Shown piece after piece: positions 33,787 through 44,811 of a stretch of 64,000 nucleotides of DNA (its first letter is position 1; each line of letters starts with the position of its first letter). Both the position numbers and the translations under genes were made by a program. The DNA comes from Bactrocera neohumeralis (taxonomy: Eukaryota > Arthropoda > Insecta > Diptera > Tephritidae), in contig NW_026089624.1 of NCBI RefSeq assembly GCF_024586455.1, forward strand, positions 941,320-1,005,319, in the 5' to 3' direction. The notes beneath the pieces are model-generated. The model ran no database searches. It was not told where the DNA came from and saw nothing but the letters and a program-made list of their open reading frames with translations.

Positions 33787-36450
33787 CTACGTCCCTTGAA
33801 CGTATGGGTAAGGGCTTTTATCGGAAAGTATTTGCCTATCCTTTTGGAAGCGGACACATTCCACCAGTACGTGATCTGCCGTTTCTATATAATTTTCGCA
33901 GTGCATGCAGAGAGGAGATTCCACATGCTTGAATTTGTACAAATAGTTTCTAAAGCAGCCGTGACCAGATAGAAACTGCGCGAGGTAGTAGTTCACCTCC
34001 CCATGTTCCCGCGTAACACATTGTCTAATATTGGGTATCAGAGAGTGGGTCCACCTTCCTTTCGTTGAGGTATTCCATCTCTCCTGCCATTTCCGGAGGC
34101 ATTTTTCGTTGATTTTTGCCAGTTGTTGTTTATATTGGCTAGGTGACATGTTAGCCCTCATATCGCGGACTGATGAGCTACGTTCTGCTGCTATGTCTAT
34201 AGGGAGTCTTCCCGATATAATATGGATTGCATCATCCGACACTGTTCTGAATACACAGCAAGTTCTCAATGACGCCAGTCTGTGAACCGAGGCAACGCCT
34301 CTCATATATGAGCTATGTTTAATAGCAGATATCCAAATTGGCGCCGCGTACAGAATGATGGAGGTACTGATGCTTGTCAGCAGCTTTCTGTCTGGGGCCT
34401 CGCACATTGGGCATTATTCTCGCTATAGCCGACACGGACCTCGCCGCTTTGGTGTGTGTGGCCATTAGGTGCTGCTTAAACGACAGCCTATGATCCAGGG
34501 TTACTCCAAGATATTTTAGATGTGGACTTGACTTTATTGTGTGCCCATCAATATATATCTCAATTGTTTCCACCTTTTTTCGACTACTCATCAAAATAAC
34601 CTCCGTTTTGTGAGCAGCTAGTTGTAAGCCAGCGGTCTCGAGCCATCTTTTAACATTGCCGATGCTTTCACTACATTTGTTCTTCGCCTCGTCTAGAGTT
34701 TTCGTCCGCATAACCTACTATGTTTACTGCATCTGGCATCGCGACTCTCAGAACCCCATTGCACACCACGTTCCAGAGTACAGGGCCGAGGACTGACCCT
34801 TGCGGAACACCGCCTGTGACTTTATATGTTTCAGGTCAACATTCTGTTTCGTATACTAATACTCTGCTGTCAAAGTAGCTTGCCACAATTCGGATAAGGT
34901 AGTCCGGAACCTTTAACTCTGTCAGAGCTCTAATAATTAGGGTCCAGTTCGCTGAATTGAAGGCTTTTTGATATCCAGGGTAATCACAACGCAGTATTTT
35001 TTGTCACCCCAGCGCCATCTAGTCCCTTCCAATGCTTTTCCCGCTATTCTGGTAACCGCATTTATCCCATCCACTGTGCTTCGTCCATTCCTGAAACCGA
35101 ATTGCATTGAATTCAACCCAGCGTCTCCTTCCGTATATTTCTCGAGTCGCTTGCAGATAATTGTCTCAAAAACTTTTCCAGCCGTATCAAGCATACATAA
35201 GGGCCGATATGACGGGGGTTCTTCTGGAGGTTTATAACCTTTGGGGAGAAGAACGAGGCGTTGACGCTTCCAACATTTGGGGAAGATCCCTTCCTTCAAG
35301 CAGCTTGTGTATGCATTTTGGAACAATGTTGGCTTTCTCTGGATGATGCGCTTAGTTACGAAATTGGGTATTCCGTCCAGGCCGGGTGCTTTGCCTATCT
35401 TGATTCTTTTCACCGCATGTTGTATTTCTTCGTGGGGCACTTCAGCGATTTCGTCCGGGTTAGTTTGAAGAATTGGCACTTGCATAGGTTCGCATCTTGG
35501 GAATAAACTACTGACTATGTTAGGTGGTGGGCTTCTTGATCTACCTATTTTCTTCATTACGATTCGGTAGGCTCTTCCCCAAGGGTCGTTATCTACCTCT
35601 GAGATAAGTTGGTTAAAGGCGTTTATTTTGCTTTTGGCTATGGCCTTATGGAGTTCTTTCCTTTTTTTCCGGAAGTTTATTAGAAATTCCGCGAAATCCT
35701 CTCTTCGGAGCTTGAGACATTCAGCTCTCAATTGAGCGATTTCTTCGGACCACCAGTATAGTGGGGCTTTGTATCCTCCGTCTTTTCTTCGTGGCATCGG
35801 GGCATCGGCTACCGTTACTAGTGATTTTGTTATGTGTTGTATCTGGTTCCGAGCGTTCCCTTGTAAGTCCTCGTTTACTTGGCTAATGGCGTATTCGAGC
35901 ATTTCTGTATCACAGACTTTTGTTTTCCAGCGTCTTATTACGCTTTTGGGTGCGAAAATACCAGAGTTTTGCTTATTCTGTATACTGATATCAAAAATTA
36001 TAGCTTGGTGATCACTATGTGTATACACGTCCGAAACTCTTCATGTGGTTTGGGCTGCAATCGACGAGTTTACGAAGGTGAGGTCATTATACGATGACGC
36101 TCTTCCTTTGATAAAAGTTGACTTGTATCCGTTGTTAAGGAGTACAAGATTAAGATTTGCAAGTGATGATAGTAGAGCTGTGCCCCTCGCGTTTGTGACC
36201 ATACTCCCCCATTCAGCCGCCCATGCATTAAAGTCGCCAGGTGTCTAGTGGTGTCTTTCCTCTTGCGCGCGACGTGAGCCTTAAGAGCATATCCTGGAAT
36301 TCAAAAAGGGATAGGCTAGGAGCGGCGTAGCAACTATAAAAATATATGCCCTTTATCTTTGCGTACACGAAGCCTTTTTCTTTAATAGTCTGCGGTTTTC
36401 GTCAACATTGCTTGGGCCGCCGAACAATGGTTTTGATTTAACTGAAGACA
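33787..36450 (-). pseudogene. R1-like retroposon ORF2 (EN-RT), broken
   Basis: Minus strand. The start (about 36440) encodes NLNHCSAAQAMLTKT-like sequence, then loses most of the endonuclease, resuming at YAAPSLSLFEFQDML and GDFNAWAAEWGS (about 36230). YTHSDHQAIIFDI at 36028 is the conserved EN end. RT blocks follow: KAPGLDGIPN, SYRPLCMLDTAGKVFE, QFGFRNGRSTVDGINAV, VITLDIKK, then frame changes (34710-34940) around GYADE, TAGLQLAAHKTEVILMSS and PHLKYLGVTLDHRLSF. The C-terminal 34407-33787 stretch ends with a CCHC finger (CMHCENYIETADHVLVEC). R1/LOA-group identity is inferred from block order and this terminal finger. At least three frameshifts and the EN deletion make it dead. Confidence 0.85.
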
Positions 36451-36455
36451 CCTCA

Positions 36456-37691
36456 TCATTGTGGTCTTGCAGCAGCCTTTTTATAAGCTGGGCAGCTAAA
36501 GCTACCAGTCGAGAGCTTATTTGTCCCTTGTGGGCATAAGAGACATAGTGGCTCCTTACTGCATCCTTTTGCGGCATGCCCCTTTTCTCCACATCTATAG
36601 CATGAGCCGGTGAGATCTCTGCTGCTTTTACAGCTACGCGATATATGGCCAAACTCAAAGCATTTGAAGCATCGGATAGGTCTTGTAATTTCCCGGACCC
36701 TACAATTAACCCAGCCTATTTTTATTTTGTTTGCGCATAGGAGTTTTTTTGATGTTGCCAAAGGGACACTAATAATAACAATTTGCGTTTCATCTTTAAG
36801 CCGTCGCATAGTTTTGCTGGCACTATGTTCTACGTTCTCTTCGTCGGTAAATTTGTCGTTTATGGACAAACATACTTCCTCGGCTGTCGTTGCCTCATCT
36901 AAATCTCTAATTTCTAGAGTAACTGCTTGAGCTAGAACTTTAACTTCTACCATGTCTTTTAGGACCTCTACTGCGCGTTCTTTGAGTATTTTAGAGGGCT
37001 TTTTCGTTTTTCCTTTAAGTTTTAGCAGAAGTTCATCTTTCGCTGTTCTCCTTGCTTTGCTCAGGCTGTCACCGAGGTCTTGAAGTCTGGGGTCTGATTT
37101 CATTTTCTTTAGCATTTCAGCATAAGACATCTCACTGGTCTTCGAAATCACCAGAGCTTCTGTGCGCTTCAGTTTCCGTTTTGGGATCATTGGTTCAGCT
37201 TTTTTCAGTCGCTTGTTTTTCACCAGTTGCCATTCGGGTGCCTGATCTTCCGGAGGAGGGGCTGCACTGTCAGGTATTTTCATTTGTTGCGTTTTACCAG
37301 AGTCATTTCGTCTCTTACTCTTTGACGTTTCTTTCTCATTTTCAAGCTTCCTCTTCGCTTGCATCGCAATCACAAACCACGGCGAAGTTTGGGACGTGTT
37401 TTCCCTCCTTTCACAGGGGTTTGGATTGGTAGCACGCTCAGAGGCAGCTAGCTCATATAGTGAAGTTATCCGACCTATTGTGTCCCTCATGGCCTGGTGG
37501 ATCGACCGTCTCTTTCCATCCTCAAGCATTGTAACCAGATTGCCAATCTGTTCGCCGAGTTGATAGAAGGCTGGCATATTTCCTCCAGTAATGAATTTCC
37601 TTGCCACAGGAGTTACATTTAGCTGCTTGTCTTGTTCAACACCTGCTGTTGCGCTGCTTTCGTGGTTGGTATGTAGTGGCGGTGTTCGCAT
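36456..37691 (-). CDS. R1-like retroposon ORF1 (gag), open
   Basis: A 411-codon uninterrupted frame. A charged N-terminal region with AMQAKRKLENEKETSKSKRR and EMSYAEMLKKMKSDPRL is followed by a region that would bind RNA, then three Cys/His knuckles near the C terminus: CFKCFEFGHISRSC, CYRCGEKGHAAKGC and CLLCPQGT...SC. This layout is standard for gag of R1/LOA-group retroposons, which packages the element RNA. The frame is also open upstream of the first ATG (to about 37780) without an earlier ATG. It survives intact although ORF2 downstream is heavily damaged. It abuts ORF2 closely, as usual for these bicistronic elements. Confidence 0.85.
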   Translation of the reverse strand: MRTPPLHTNHESSATAGVEQDKQLNVTPVARKFITGGNMPAFYQLGEQIGNLVTMLEDGKRRSIHQAMRDTIGRITSLYELAASERATNPNPCERRENTSQTSPWFVIAMQAKRKLENEKETSKSKRRNDSGKTQQMKIPDSAAPPPEDQAPEWQLVKNKRLKKAEPMIPKRKLKRTEALVISKTSEMSYAEMLKKMKSDPRLQDLGDSLSKARRTAKDELLLKLKGKTKKPSKILKERAVEVLKDMVEVKVLAQAVTLEIRDLDEATTAEEVCLSINDKFTDEENVEHSASKTMRRLKDETQIVIISVPLATSKKLLCANKIKIGWVNCRVREITRPIRCFKCFEFGHISRSCKSSRDLTGSCYRCGEKGHAAKGCSKEPLCLLCPQGTNKLSTGSFSCPAYKKAAARPQ

Positions 37692-38500
37692 TACATTTGT
37701 GCTTCGTTTAAAGGTCCTGTGCTCGTTTACATTCTCAAATTCGGCTTCAGTGATATTGTTGATATGGTTTGTGGTGTTTATTTAGTTGGGTCCCCCTTGA
37801 GGCCGCTGGGATGATCCCGTGATTATCTTTGCAATGCAGGGAGGTCACGCAAGGGTTGACGTAGGTCCTTATGGGTACATACGTTCAGTGCCAGATCAGC
37901 GTTAATCGGGAGCAAGGCTCAACAGAAATTACAGCGCCAACTCAATGACGGCAAGCATCGAACGTACCTTGAGGCCTTGCAGGGGTTTTAGAGGGGACGG
38001 AAGGCAGACGCAACATTAGCCGGTGAGCCATTTCGGCAAGATTTCACTCCGCTTACTAAAGTCACCGAATGCTACGTCTGTCAGCTCCAATGTGTAAATT
38101 TTGAAAACCGTTTCCAGTAGATTTTCACCAGAGTCTTACTGGGCTTAGAATCTGGTATCCGTTTTGAAAGAATTATTCCAATTTTCGTGTGTTGTTGGTT
38201 GGTTCAGCCGCTCCTGACCTGGAGGCAGACGCTGCCCAGCGAGCCGCTCAATATGAGTCAGACGCTCCCGGGATTTTTCTTTGTTTGACACGTAGTTTTG
38301 GGCGGTGTCGGTTCGCCCCATCACAGAGACTTCGTCGGGTAGATATAGCCTTTTAAGTTATACCCTCCATCTCTGCTGCTTTGGTCGGGGACTGCTTATT
38401 GGTTATTCGCAGCTAACCTTCATATCTGGAGGCCGTTCAACTATCCGCCACCTGCTGGTCCCCACAGTAGCCCAATCAACCAAATGTGAAAACGAATAAA
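37692..38500 (-). other. 5' leader of R1-like element (probable)
   Basis: Noncoding and unusually GC-rich for the window (for example CCCCTTGAGGCCGCTGGGAT at about 37793). Position directly 5' of gag on the minus strand suggests the 5' UTR/promoter region of the R1-like element. The exact 5' end is not visible. Confidence 0.45.
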
Positions 38501-39050
38501 CTAAATTGACAGAAAATAATCTAAAGCTAAATACAAAAGGGAACCTTGCAACCAACATTCAACACTGCTGAGGAATAAACCACACAAAACAGAAAAATAT
38601 ACTTAGAGTTAGTTACAAGAATATATGTACATACATATATTGGAACTATTCTAATAACTTTTTAAATTATATGCTGGGCAGTGCCTTCTTCCCAATTAAG
38701 GATTCGGACATTCCAAATGCATGCCCTTAAATCATAGTCCTTATAACCCAGTGAACAAGCCTGCGGAAGGATGTTTCGGTTTCTCTCTTTAGCTCGCCTT
38801 AAAACGAGTGTGTTTTGGCTACTTGGTCTAAGACCGGAAGTCGTGACAGCTTGAGCCATATGTAGAAGAAACATTTCTGGTCACTCCCAAGTGAATGACA
38901 ATCAGAGAACTTTTCTCACTTGCGTCAACTTCTACATATAGCTCCATCTTTCTTTTAAACCGCGAAAATTGTTCAACCCCCAATTTGGACCCCAGTACCT
39001 ACAGTTGACCATTAACCGGAATTATCAGTCAATGTGTAAGAAGTATAACT
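38501..39050. other. Noncoding, nothing recognised
   Basis: A frame at 38662-38874 (minus) has no motif I know. The stretch could contain further retroposon leader. Confidence 0.3.
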
Positions 39051-39655
39051 GAAACTCAGGGAAAATCCATTCTTGACAACAGCATGTTTGAATGTTAAAA
39101 ATCGGTTAAATCGGGTAAATACTTCTCTTAGCTCTCATATACCGAATACAAAGATTTTCGATCTTTATACCGCATATATCGGCCAATAGGTGAAAAAATG
39201 AGAGACCATCTTTTAGTTAGTTTATAGTGCTCAAATTGATACAATCAGGCGAAAACTTGGCCTAGCTCCCATATAACTAACATCAGAATTTTCGAACATC
39301 CGCCTGACTACTCACAATTCCCATATGCTTCATATAATGGTTTTTGACTTTATACCGTTAAAGTTGGAAAAATTTGATATTTTAACGAAAATAAATGGAC
39401 AAGTTTTCTTAAAAATAATGTCGTTTAGCGATAGGTTAGAAGGAAATTGGTTTTTATCTTGGTCTAAACCTCATATCTCTAAAATAAAGAACTTCGATTC
39501 TCTGGTTGTTTTCAACATTAACTCCATATATTAAATTTAGCCTCTTCGCGACATATTTACATATTTACTTGTATATATAAGGGCTATGGTTCATGCAAGT
39601 TACAAGAAGATAAAATGTTCGGTTGCACACGAACTCAGACCTTTTAATTTGTTTT
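39051..39655 (+). repeat. Diverged DINE-1/HINE-like repeat (variant E)
   Basis: Ends with AAGATAAAATGTTCGGTTGC, then ACACGAACTCAGACCTTTTA, a diverged form of the hairpin-plus-tail terminus seen at 14634 and 29527. The body has repeated CTCATAT(A)ACC words. The left edge is approximate. Confidence 0.5.
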
Positions 39656-40382
39656 GATGAAATTTACAACTTCTTTATTTGTTGTTGGTTAAATTTGACT
39701 TTTATGTTGAAGTTTCCAGCAGTCGTAAGGTACCATGGAACGCGAATGAACTGAATGTTTTAGCTAATATCTTTGTCCAAGATCCGTCGGCCTTTTAAGG
39801 GAAGGATTTGACAAAATTTGTTCCGTGATATTTGTAACACCTTTCCAAAGGGTAAGTGGGTCTGTGTTTTGAATTGTTTCATTCTATTGCTGAGAGGCTT
39901 TGCTAATATGTACAGTTCTGTTTTGAATTGAGGAAATCCCGAATTTCGTTTTATAAGTTGATTATTATAATTTTGTAAATTTATCTACTTCAACTTCCAA
40001 AGTTTGTAATGTTGCATTTTTTTCTGTAAAGTTAATATTTTTGTCTAGTACTAAAAGTCCGTATGTTTGTTTGATAGATATGACGGTAGCTCGATTTCTC
40101 TTAAGGGGTCATTTAGCATTTGATATACAGGTGAATGATACGAATTTAGATCAAAGCGATTCTCCACAGTAATGAAGTTTTTGAATATTTGGCGACATTC
40201 AAGGTGTACGGACGTGTTTTGTATTTCACTCCATGTATTCAGATTTTGCAAAAGTAAACAATCAAAAATAATAAAGAAAAAACAAACAATCGAAAAAAAA
40301 ATCAATGCACACAAATTGCTAATAATAATATAAACAAATAGTGAACAAAACAAATAGATAAAATAAAAAACAAAAAACAATA
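39656..40382. other. Unidentified stretch, possible minus-strand coding remnant
   Basis: No certain gene. The minus strand has several consecutive open patches in shifting frames (about 40250-39700) containing NTSVHLECRQIFKNFITVEN, YQMLNDPLREIELPSYLS and a basic segment. They could be a decayed retrotransposon protein (an env- or gag-like region), but I cannot assign it. The last about 100 bp look like the 5' leader of Jockey J3. Confidence 0.3.
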
Positions 40383-41690
40383 ATGAGTGCTTCGCAGCCT
40401 CAATAACAAGGCCGTGGGCATTCCTTAAATGCCTATTTCAGCTTTGTCGAGGCGACAAAAACAACGTCTGGCAAAAAACAATGTAACGGCGATGATGAGT
40501 CATCGCAGCGATCAGCTGAAAAGGAAAGTAAGCAAAGTTCGCAGTCAGCAGAAGCAGCAGTAAACAGCATTCGGGCAACAACAAATCCACTGACAGCAGC
40601 CACTATGCAGGTACCTGCAAGCACCCGGACAGCGAAGGAAAACAAAATGCAAGGTGAGAATGTACCAAGCAAAAAAGAGCCATCAGACTGATATTGATCG
40701 CTACATTAATGTAAAAAGGAAATCGAGTCGTATTAAATCAGCGGTCAATACCAAAAAGTTTCTACCAGGAACACCAAATGGTAATAAGCCAGAAATTCTT
40801 GATGGTAATAGATTTGCCTTACTGGGCAAAGAGCCTAACGACGATGCAAAGGGTACCACCACAGCCGTGAATGCCAAACCCCCTCCAATATATTTGCGTG
40901 AGTGTAGCTCAAATGCGCTTGTTTCCAAAATAAGCAATATGATAGGCACAAACAATTTTCACATTGTGTCCTTGAAAAAAGGTAACATGGATGAAACAAA
41001 AATTCAAGCATACACTGAAAAAAGTTTCATGGATGTTGTAAAATTTTTATCAAATAATAACAAGAATTACTACTCTTACCAACTAAAGAGCTCAAAAGGC
41101 CTAGTTGTTGTCATAAAAGATATAGAATATTCGGTAGACTCTAACGATGTTAAAGAAGCACTGGAAGAAGGTGGTTTTAGCACTAAGTCAGTAGTAAATA
41201 TTTTTAACAGGAACAAAGTCCCACAACCAATGTTCAAAATAGAATTGATGCCAAATTCTAACCAACTAAAGAAAAACGAAATACACCCGATTTACAATTT
41301 CAAATCGCAGAATCATCGTTGAGGAACCACATAAGAGAAATAGTCCAGTACAATGTACAAACTGCCAAGAGTATGGACACACGAAAGCATATTGCCCTCT
41401 ACGCAGTGCCTATACAAATGTACTAAAAAAAAAGGATTTAAATAAAAAATGCAGCAATTGTGGAGGTAATCACACTGCTAACTACAGGGGTTGCCCTGTA
41501 CATAAAGATTTGAAATCGAAGTTGTCACAGGACATTCAAGCACGTCGTCACCAAATGATGAATATTCTTTCTAATGAAAATATTGAAGTCCCTATTTCAA
41601 AACCAGTAAATCTTAAAAACAATGCTACACAAAGAAGCTATACAAATGTGGTGAAACGCAATACTGCACAAATCAAAATATGATTCAAGA
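40383..41690 (+). pseudogene. Jockey J3 ORF1 (gag) with CCHC knuckles
   Basis: An ATG at 40383 is followed by a stop at codon 8, an otherwise open Ser/Gln-rich stretch to 40690, then a frame change to 40654-41322 (222 codons: GNRFALLGKEPND, IGTNNFHIVSLKKGN, TEKSFMDVVKFLSNNNK, GLVVVIKDIEYSVDSNDVKE, NIFNRNKVPQPMFKIEL). After another shift come zinc knuckles CTNCQEYGHTKAYC and CSNCGGNHTANYRGC at about 41357-41495. This is the standard Jockey gag layout, encoding an RNA-binding coat protein. At least two frameshifts and one stop inactivate it, but it is the best-preserved gag of the three Jockey copies here. Confidence 0.85.
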
Positions 41691-41734
41691 GATAATCAAA
41701 TCACAAAACCAAATGTTGAAAACTTTTTTAAGTA

Positions 41735-42250
41735 GAAAATTAGTGTATTGAACATTTGTTTATGGAATGCAAACGGTGTTAACCAACATAAATTGGAACT
41801 TGTTAGATTTCTGGATGAAAATAAAATTGATGTATAACATTGACAATAGCATGGTCAGAAACTCATCTTACGAACAAAAACAATTTCTTTATACCGCGAT
41901 TTAGAATCTATGTCACAAATCACCCAGATGAAAAGGCACATGGAGGAATAGCAGTGTTGGTTAGAGAACGATTAAATCACCACGCATTAGAATCTTATGC
42001 CACAGCGCAATTAGAAGCTACATCAATAACTATAAAAAATCGCTGCGAAAACTTAAACCTGACGGCCATATACTGCCCACTTCGGTTTAAAATTACAGAC
42101 AACCAATTTAAAGACTTTTTGGAACGCTAGGCCATAGATTTCTAGCAGGTGGAGATTACAATGCAAAACACACGTATTGGGGCTCACGACTTATTAACCC
42201 GAAAAACAGCTGTATCACTCTATTATAAACAGGCCCACTAAAATTGATAT
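41735..42250 (+). pseudogene. Jockey J3 ORF2 endonuclease start
   Basis: Reads ISVLNICLWNANGVNQHKLE, then a stop near 41837, then WSETHLTNKNNFFIPRFRIY and VTNHPDEKAHGGIAVLVRER to FKDFLER (42130), then GGDYNAKHTYWGSRL in another frame. These are APE-type endonuclease motifs (N, E of SETHL, D/N of GGDYNAKH). It is interrupted at 42251 by the Harbinger insertion. Confidence 0.8.
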
Positions 42251-42639
42251 AATCAGGCTGGTTCTAGAATCCGAGTGGAAGTGGAAATCAAAATGAATGC
42301 AAAAACGAGTGAATTTGCTTTTGGTGTTCTGAAATCCGAGTTTTTTTTTCATTTTAGAACTCGTTTTGTATTCACCCTATAAATGAACTTTACATCTGTC
42401 AAATGTAAAAATGAACGTGATTGCTGTCAAATTATTTGTCAACAAGAAAAATTAAAACGGGGCGAAATAAAAATGAGTGCTTTTGTTATATTTTCCTCAA
42501 TTATTTTAGAAAGGGAATTACATGCAGAGGAAGCTGTTAGCAGGAGGATTTTACGTGACCATTCAAATCCATTAGATGTGCCGGATTTCAAGTAAGAATG
42601 TAACATTTAAAAATATTAAAGAGCGCATGCAAAAAATCT

Positions 42640-43536
42640 CTTTTGAAGGTTTGTGGCAAGCTACCGGGTAAACAAAAGTGCTTTTGAAATGCTGGTAAGC
42701 GTCGTAGCTCCGCATGTCAAGGAAAGTAGCATCCCGGCACGACTGCAGTTGGCGGCCACACTAAGATTTTTAGCCGAAGGTGGCTTTCAAAAATCAGTAG
42801 GGAAGGATGTTGTTGTTGCAATGGGTCGCAGTATAATTGCGAAAGTTCTTAAGCGGCTGCTTAATGTTTTAGAAAAGTACATTTGTCCACAATGGATTAA
42901 ACTTAATATGACGGAGGCCGAAATAGCCGCATGAAAACAACATTTTTAACAAAACTTCAGCATACCTGGCGTGGTTGGATGTGTAGACGGAACACATATT
43001 CGGATAACAAAGTCACATAAAGATCCAAGCCTTTTCCACAACCGAAAAGGATATTTCAGCATTAACGCAATGATTGTAAGTACCAAATATAACTACATAC
43101 TTGTAACTTCATTGTTGGTAACCAATTTTTTTAAATTTTCTTTTAGATTTGTGACTGCAATATGTCAATAAGAGCAATAGATGCCCGTCGCCCTGGTTCA
43201 AGCCATGACGCTTTAATATGGAGTGTGAGCAGAGCTCAAGAGTATTTCCAACGTAACTACGAAGGCGGTGAACGTGGCTGTTGGCTTTTGGGTGATGCTG
43301 GCTATGCGTTGCAACCATATTTGCTAACTCCGTTTAGGGATCCAAGTGTTGCAACACCACAACATACTTTTAATCAAAGACACTCTTCGGCAAGGAATAT
43401 TATAGACAGAACTATAGGTGTTTTAAAAGGCCGATTTAGATGTCTTTCTCGTCCTATATTTGCAAATACTATAAAGTGCAAGAATTGGTACAGTTTGCTT
43501 CAGGAGATGATGAAAACGAACACAGTATTAATGTAG
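42640..43536 (+). pseudogene. Harbinger transposase (42 kb copy)
   Basis: Starts after a leader exon with RRILRDHSNPLDVPDF (about 42535-42595). Main blocks: YRVNKSAFEMLVSVVAPHV, LRFLAEGGFQKSVGKD, PGVVGCVDGTHIRITKS (first Asp, about 42970), IDARRPGSSHDALIWS, GCWLLGDAGYALQPYLLTPF (second Asp, about 43285) and SSARNIIDRTIGVLKGRFRC. The family's catalytic Glu (normally IERTIG) is Asp here. An intron-like stretch (about 43076-43147) splits the gene. A stop at 42932 and a frame change near 42940 also break it. DDE nuclease function is known for the family; this copy is probably inactive. Confidence 0.85.
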
Positions 43537-43852
43537 AAATAACAAACGAAACAACGCTTGATGGAGAGGCTGCAATAATGCGAGATACTATAGCCAACCT
43601 ACTTCATACGAATTCCTGAAAATAAAGTGCGCGTTGAAATAATGCAAATAGATATTAAGTAATGGATTTCAAGTTCATATGTAAATATATTTCATTTATT
43701 TAAAATTAAAAATACCACATTAAGTGTAGTTCAGTTTGAATTTAGTTCACAAAACAAAATAAAAATCACATAAATTCATTGAAAAAAAAATTAATTGTTG
43801 TTGCCGCGATTGTACTTTGAGCACATTTTGAGCTCTTGCAGCTCAAACTCCT

Positions 43853-44425
43853 TCATTTTGTAAGTTGTAGGTGGTGACGCATGTTCTCGGCCGTGCTTTC
43901 TTTAACGGCGATGGTCAATTCTTTCACGGCGTCGCACACGCTTTTAAGGCCCGCACTAACTTCCCTCGTGGCGTCAACAATTTCCTCTAGCCCATGCACA
44001 AGGGTTTTCATGGCCACAGTCTGCTCATTAACATTTTCCCTAAGGCAGTCAGACACCCCAAGCTGGCGTCTGCGAGATGGCGTTGAGAGGACGGCACTGC
44101 TTGTGCATGGCAATTCTGCGTCTTCATCCTCGCTTGAATTGCCTTTCATCTCTTCAGAATTTTGAGGAGCACCAAAGTCAGCCGTTTTTTGATGCCGCCC
44201 ACAACGGTATATATGCCACACAACTGGGCAATTTTATCTTCTGTTGCTGTTAAGGTGTGCTTGTTAAACGGACCTTCCCCCGTTGCTCTAGCTTCGGAAT
44301 TATTGTGGGCAACGCATCGCTTTTGACTTTATCGCCTTTTACAAAGCCACAGGCGATGTCTTTATGGGTTTCCATGAATTGGATAATTATTGCATCCTGC
44401 TCTGCATTCTTATGTTTTCCCCTTT
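43853..44425 (-). pseudogene. Harbinger SANT/Myb-type accessory protein (42 kb copy)
   Basis: Minus strand. The first part at about 44425-44225 reads NAEQDAIIIQFMETHKDIAC, GFVKGDKVKSDALPTIIPKL and EQRGKVRLTSTP, a Myb/SANT-like DNA-binding pattern. It stops and shifts frame, continuing at 44221-43853 (122 codons) with KTADFGAPQNSEEMKG and a helical C terminus (VHGLEEIVDATREVSAGLK, VCDAVKELTIAVKES). In autonomous PIF/Harbinger elements this second protein binds the ends and helps import the transposase. It is tail to tail with the transposase. Confidence 0.7.
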
Positions 44426-44811
44426 AAAAATATCACATTTCAATTAACAATTTTTTTTATAATAAAAATTGAATATTTTTAATTTTTTTTTTTGCAAAAT
44501 TAAAACATTTAATTACACTTACATGTTCGCGCAACAAATTCCCAAGATTGAATTGAAGTGAATGCAAACCGACAAATTTCTTGTGAATTCGTTTTCCAGA
44601 ACACGCATATTCACTCGAAATTCATTAAAAAAAAATGTGGAAATGAATCGGGGGAAGTGGAACATAGAACACCAAATGTCGGATTTAAAGTGAATTTGCT
44701 TGATATTCACTCGGAAGTGAATCACAGAACCTGCCTGAATATCTCCTGGTAATCCGACGTATTGGCCTAGTGATCGTAACAAAATATCAGATTTAGTTGA
44801 TTTTGCTGTAA

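Larger units (their letters stand above)
42254..44737 (+). mobile_element. PIF/Harbinger transposon inserted in Jockey J3
   Basis: 2,484 bp bounded by CAGGCTGGTTCT (42254) and, inverted, CAGGCAGGTTCT (ending 44737), with AAT on both sides (42251-42253, 44738-44740). The Jockey copy at about 30790 has the unoccupied sequence ATAATATTCGTAG, with a single AAT, confirming the 3-bp duplication. Subterminal GAAGTGAAT/ATTCACTTC words near both ends add to the inverted symmetry. Two convergent genes, transposase (+) and SANT-type (-), complete the normal Harbinger architecture. Confidence 0.88.

Noticed and set aside
33429..33932. 167-codon plus-strand frame
   Set aside because: No recognisable domain, it overlaps the end of the minus-strand R1-like ORF2, and its composition looks like noncoding strand.
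36610..37432. Plus-strand frames of about 106 and 126 codons
   Set aside because: They lie opposite the clear R1-like gag ORF and are antisense shadows.
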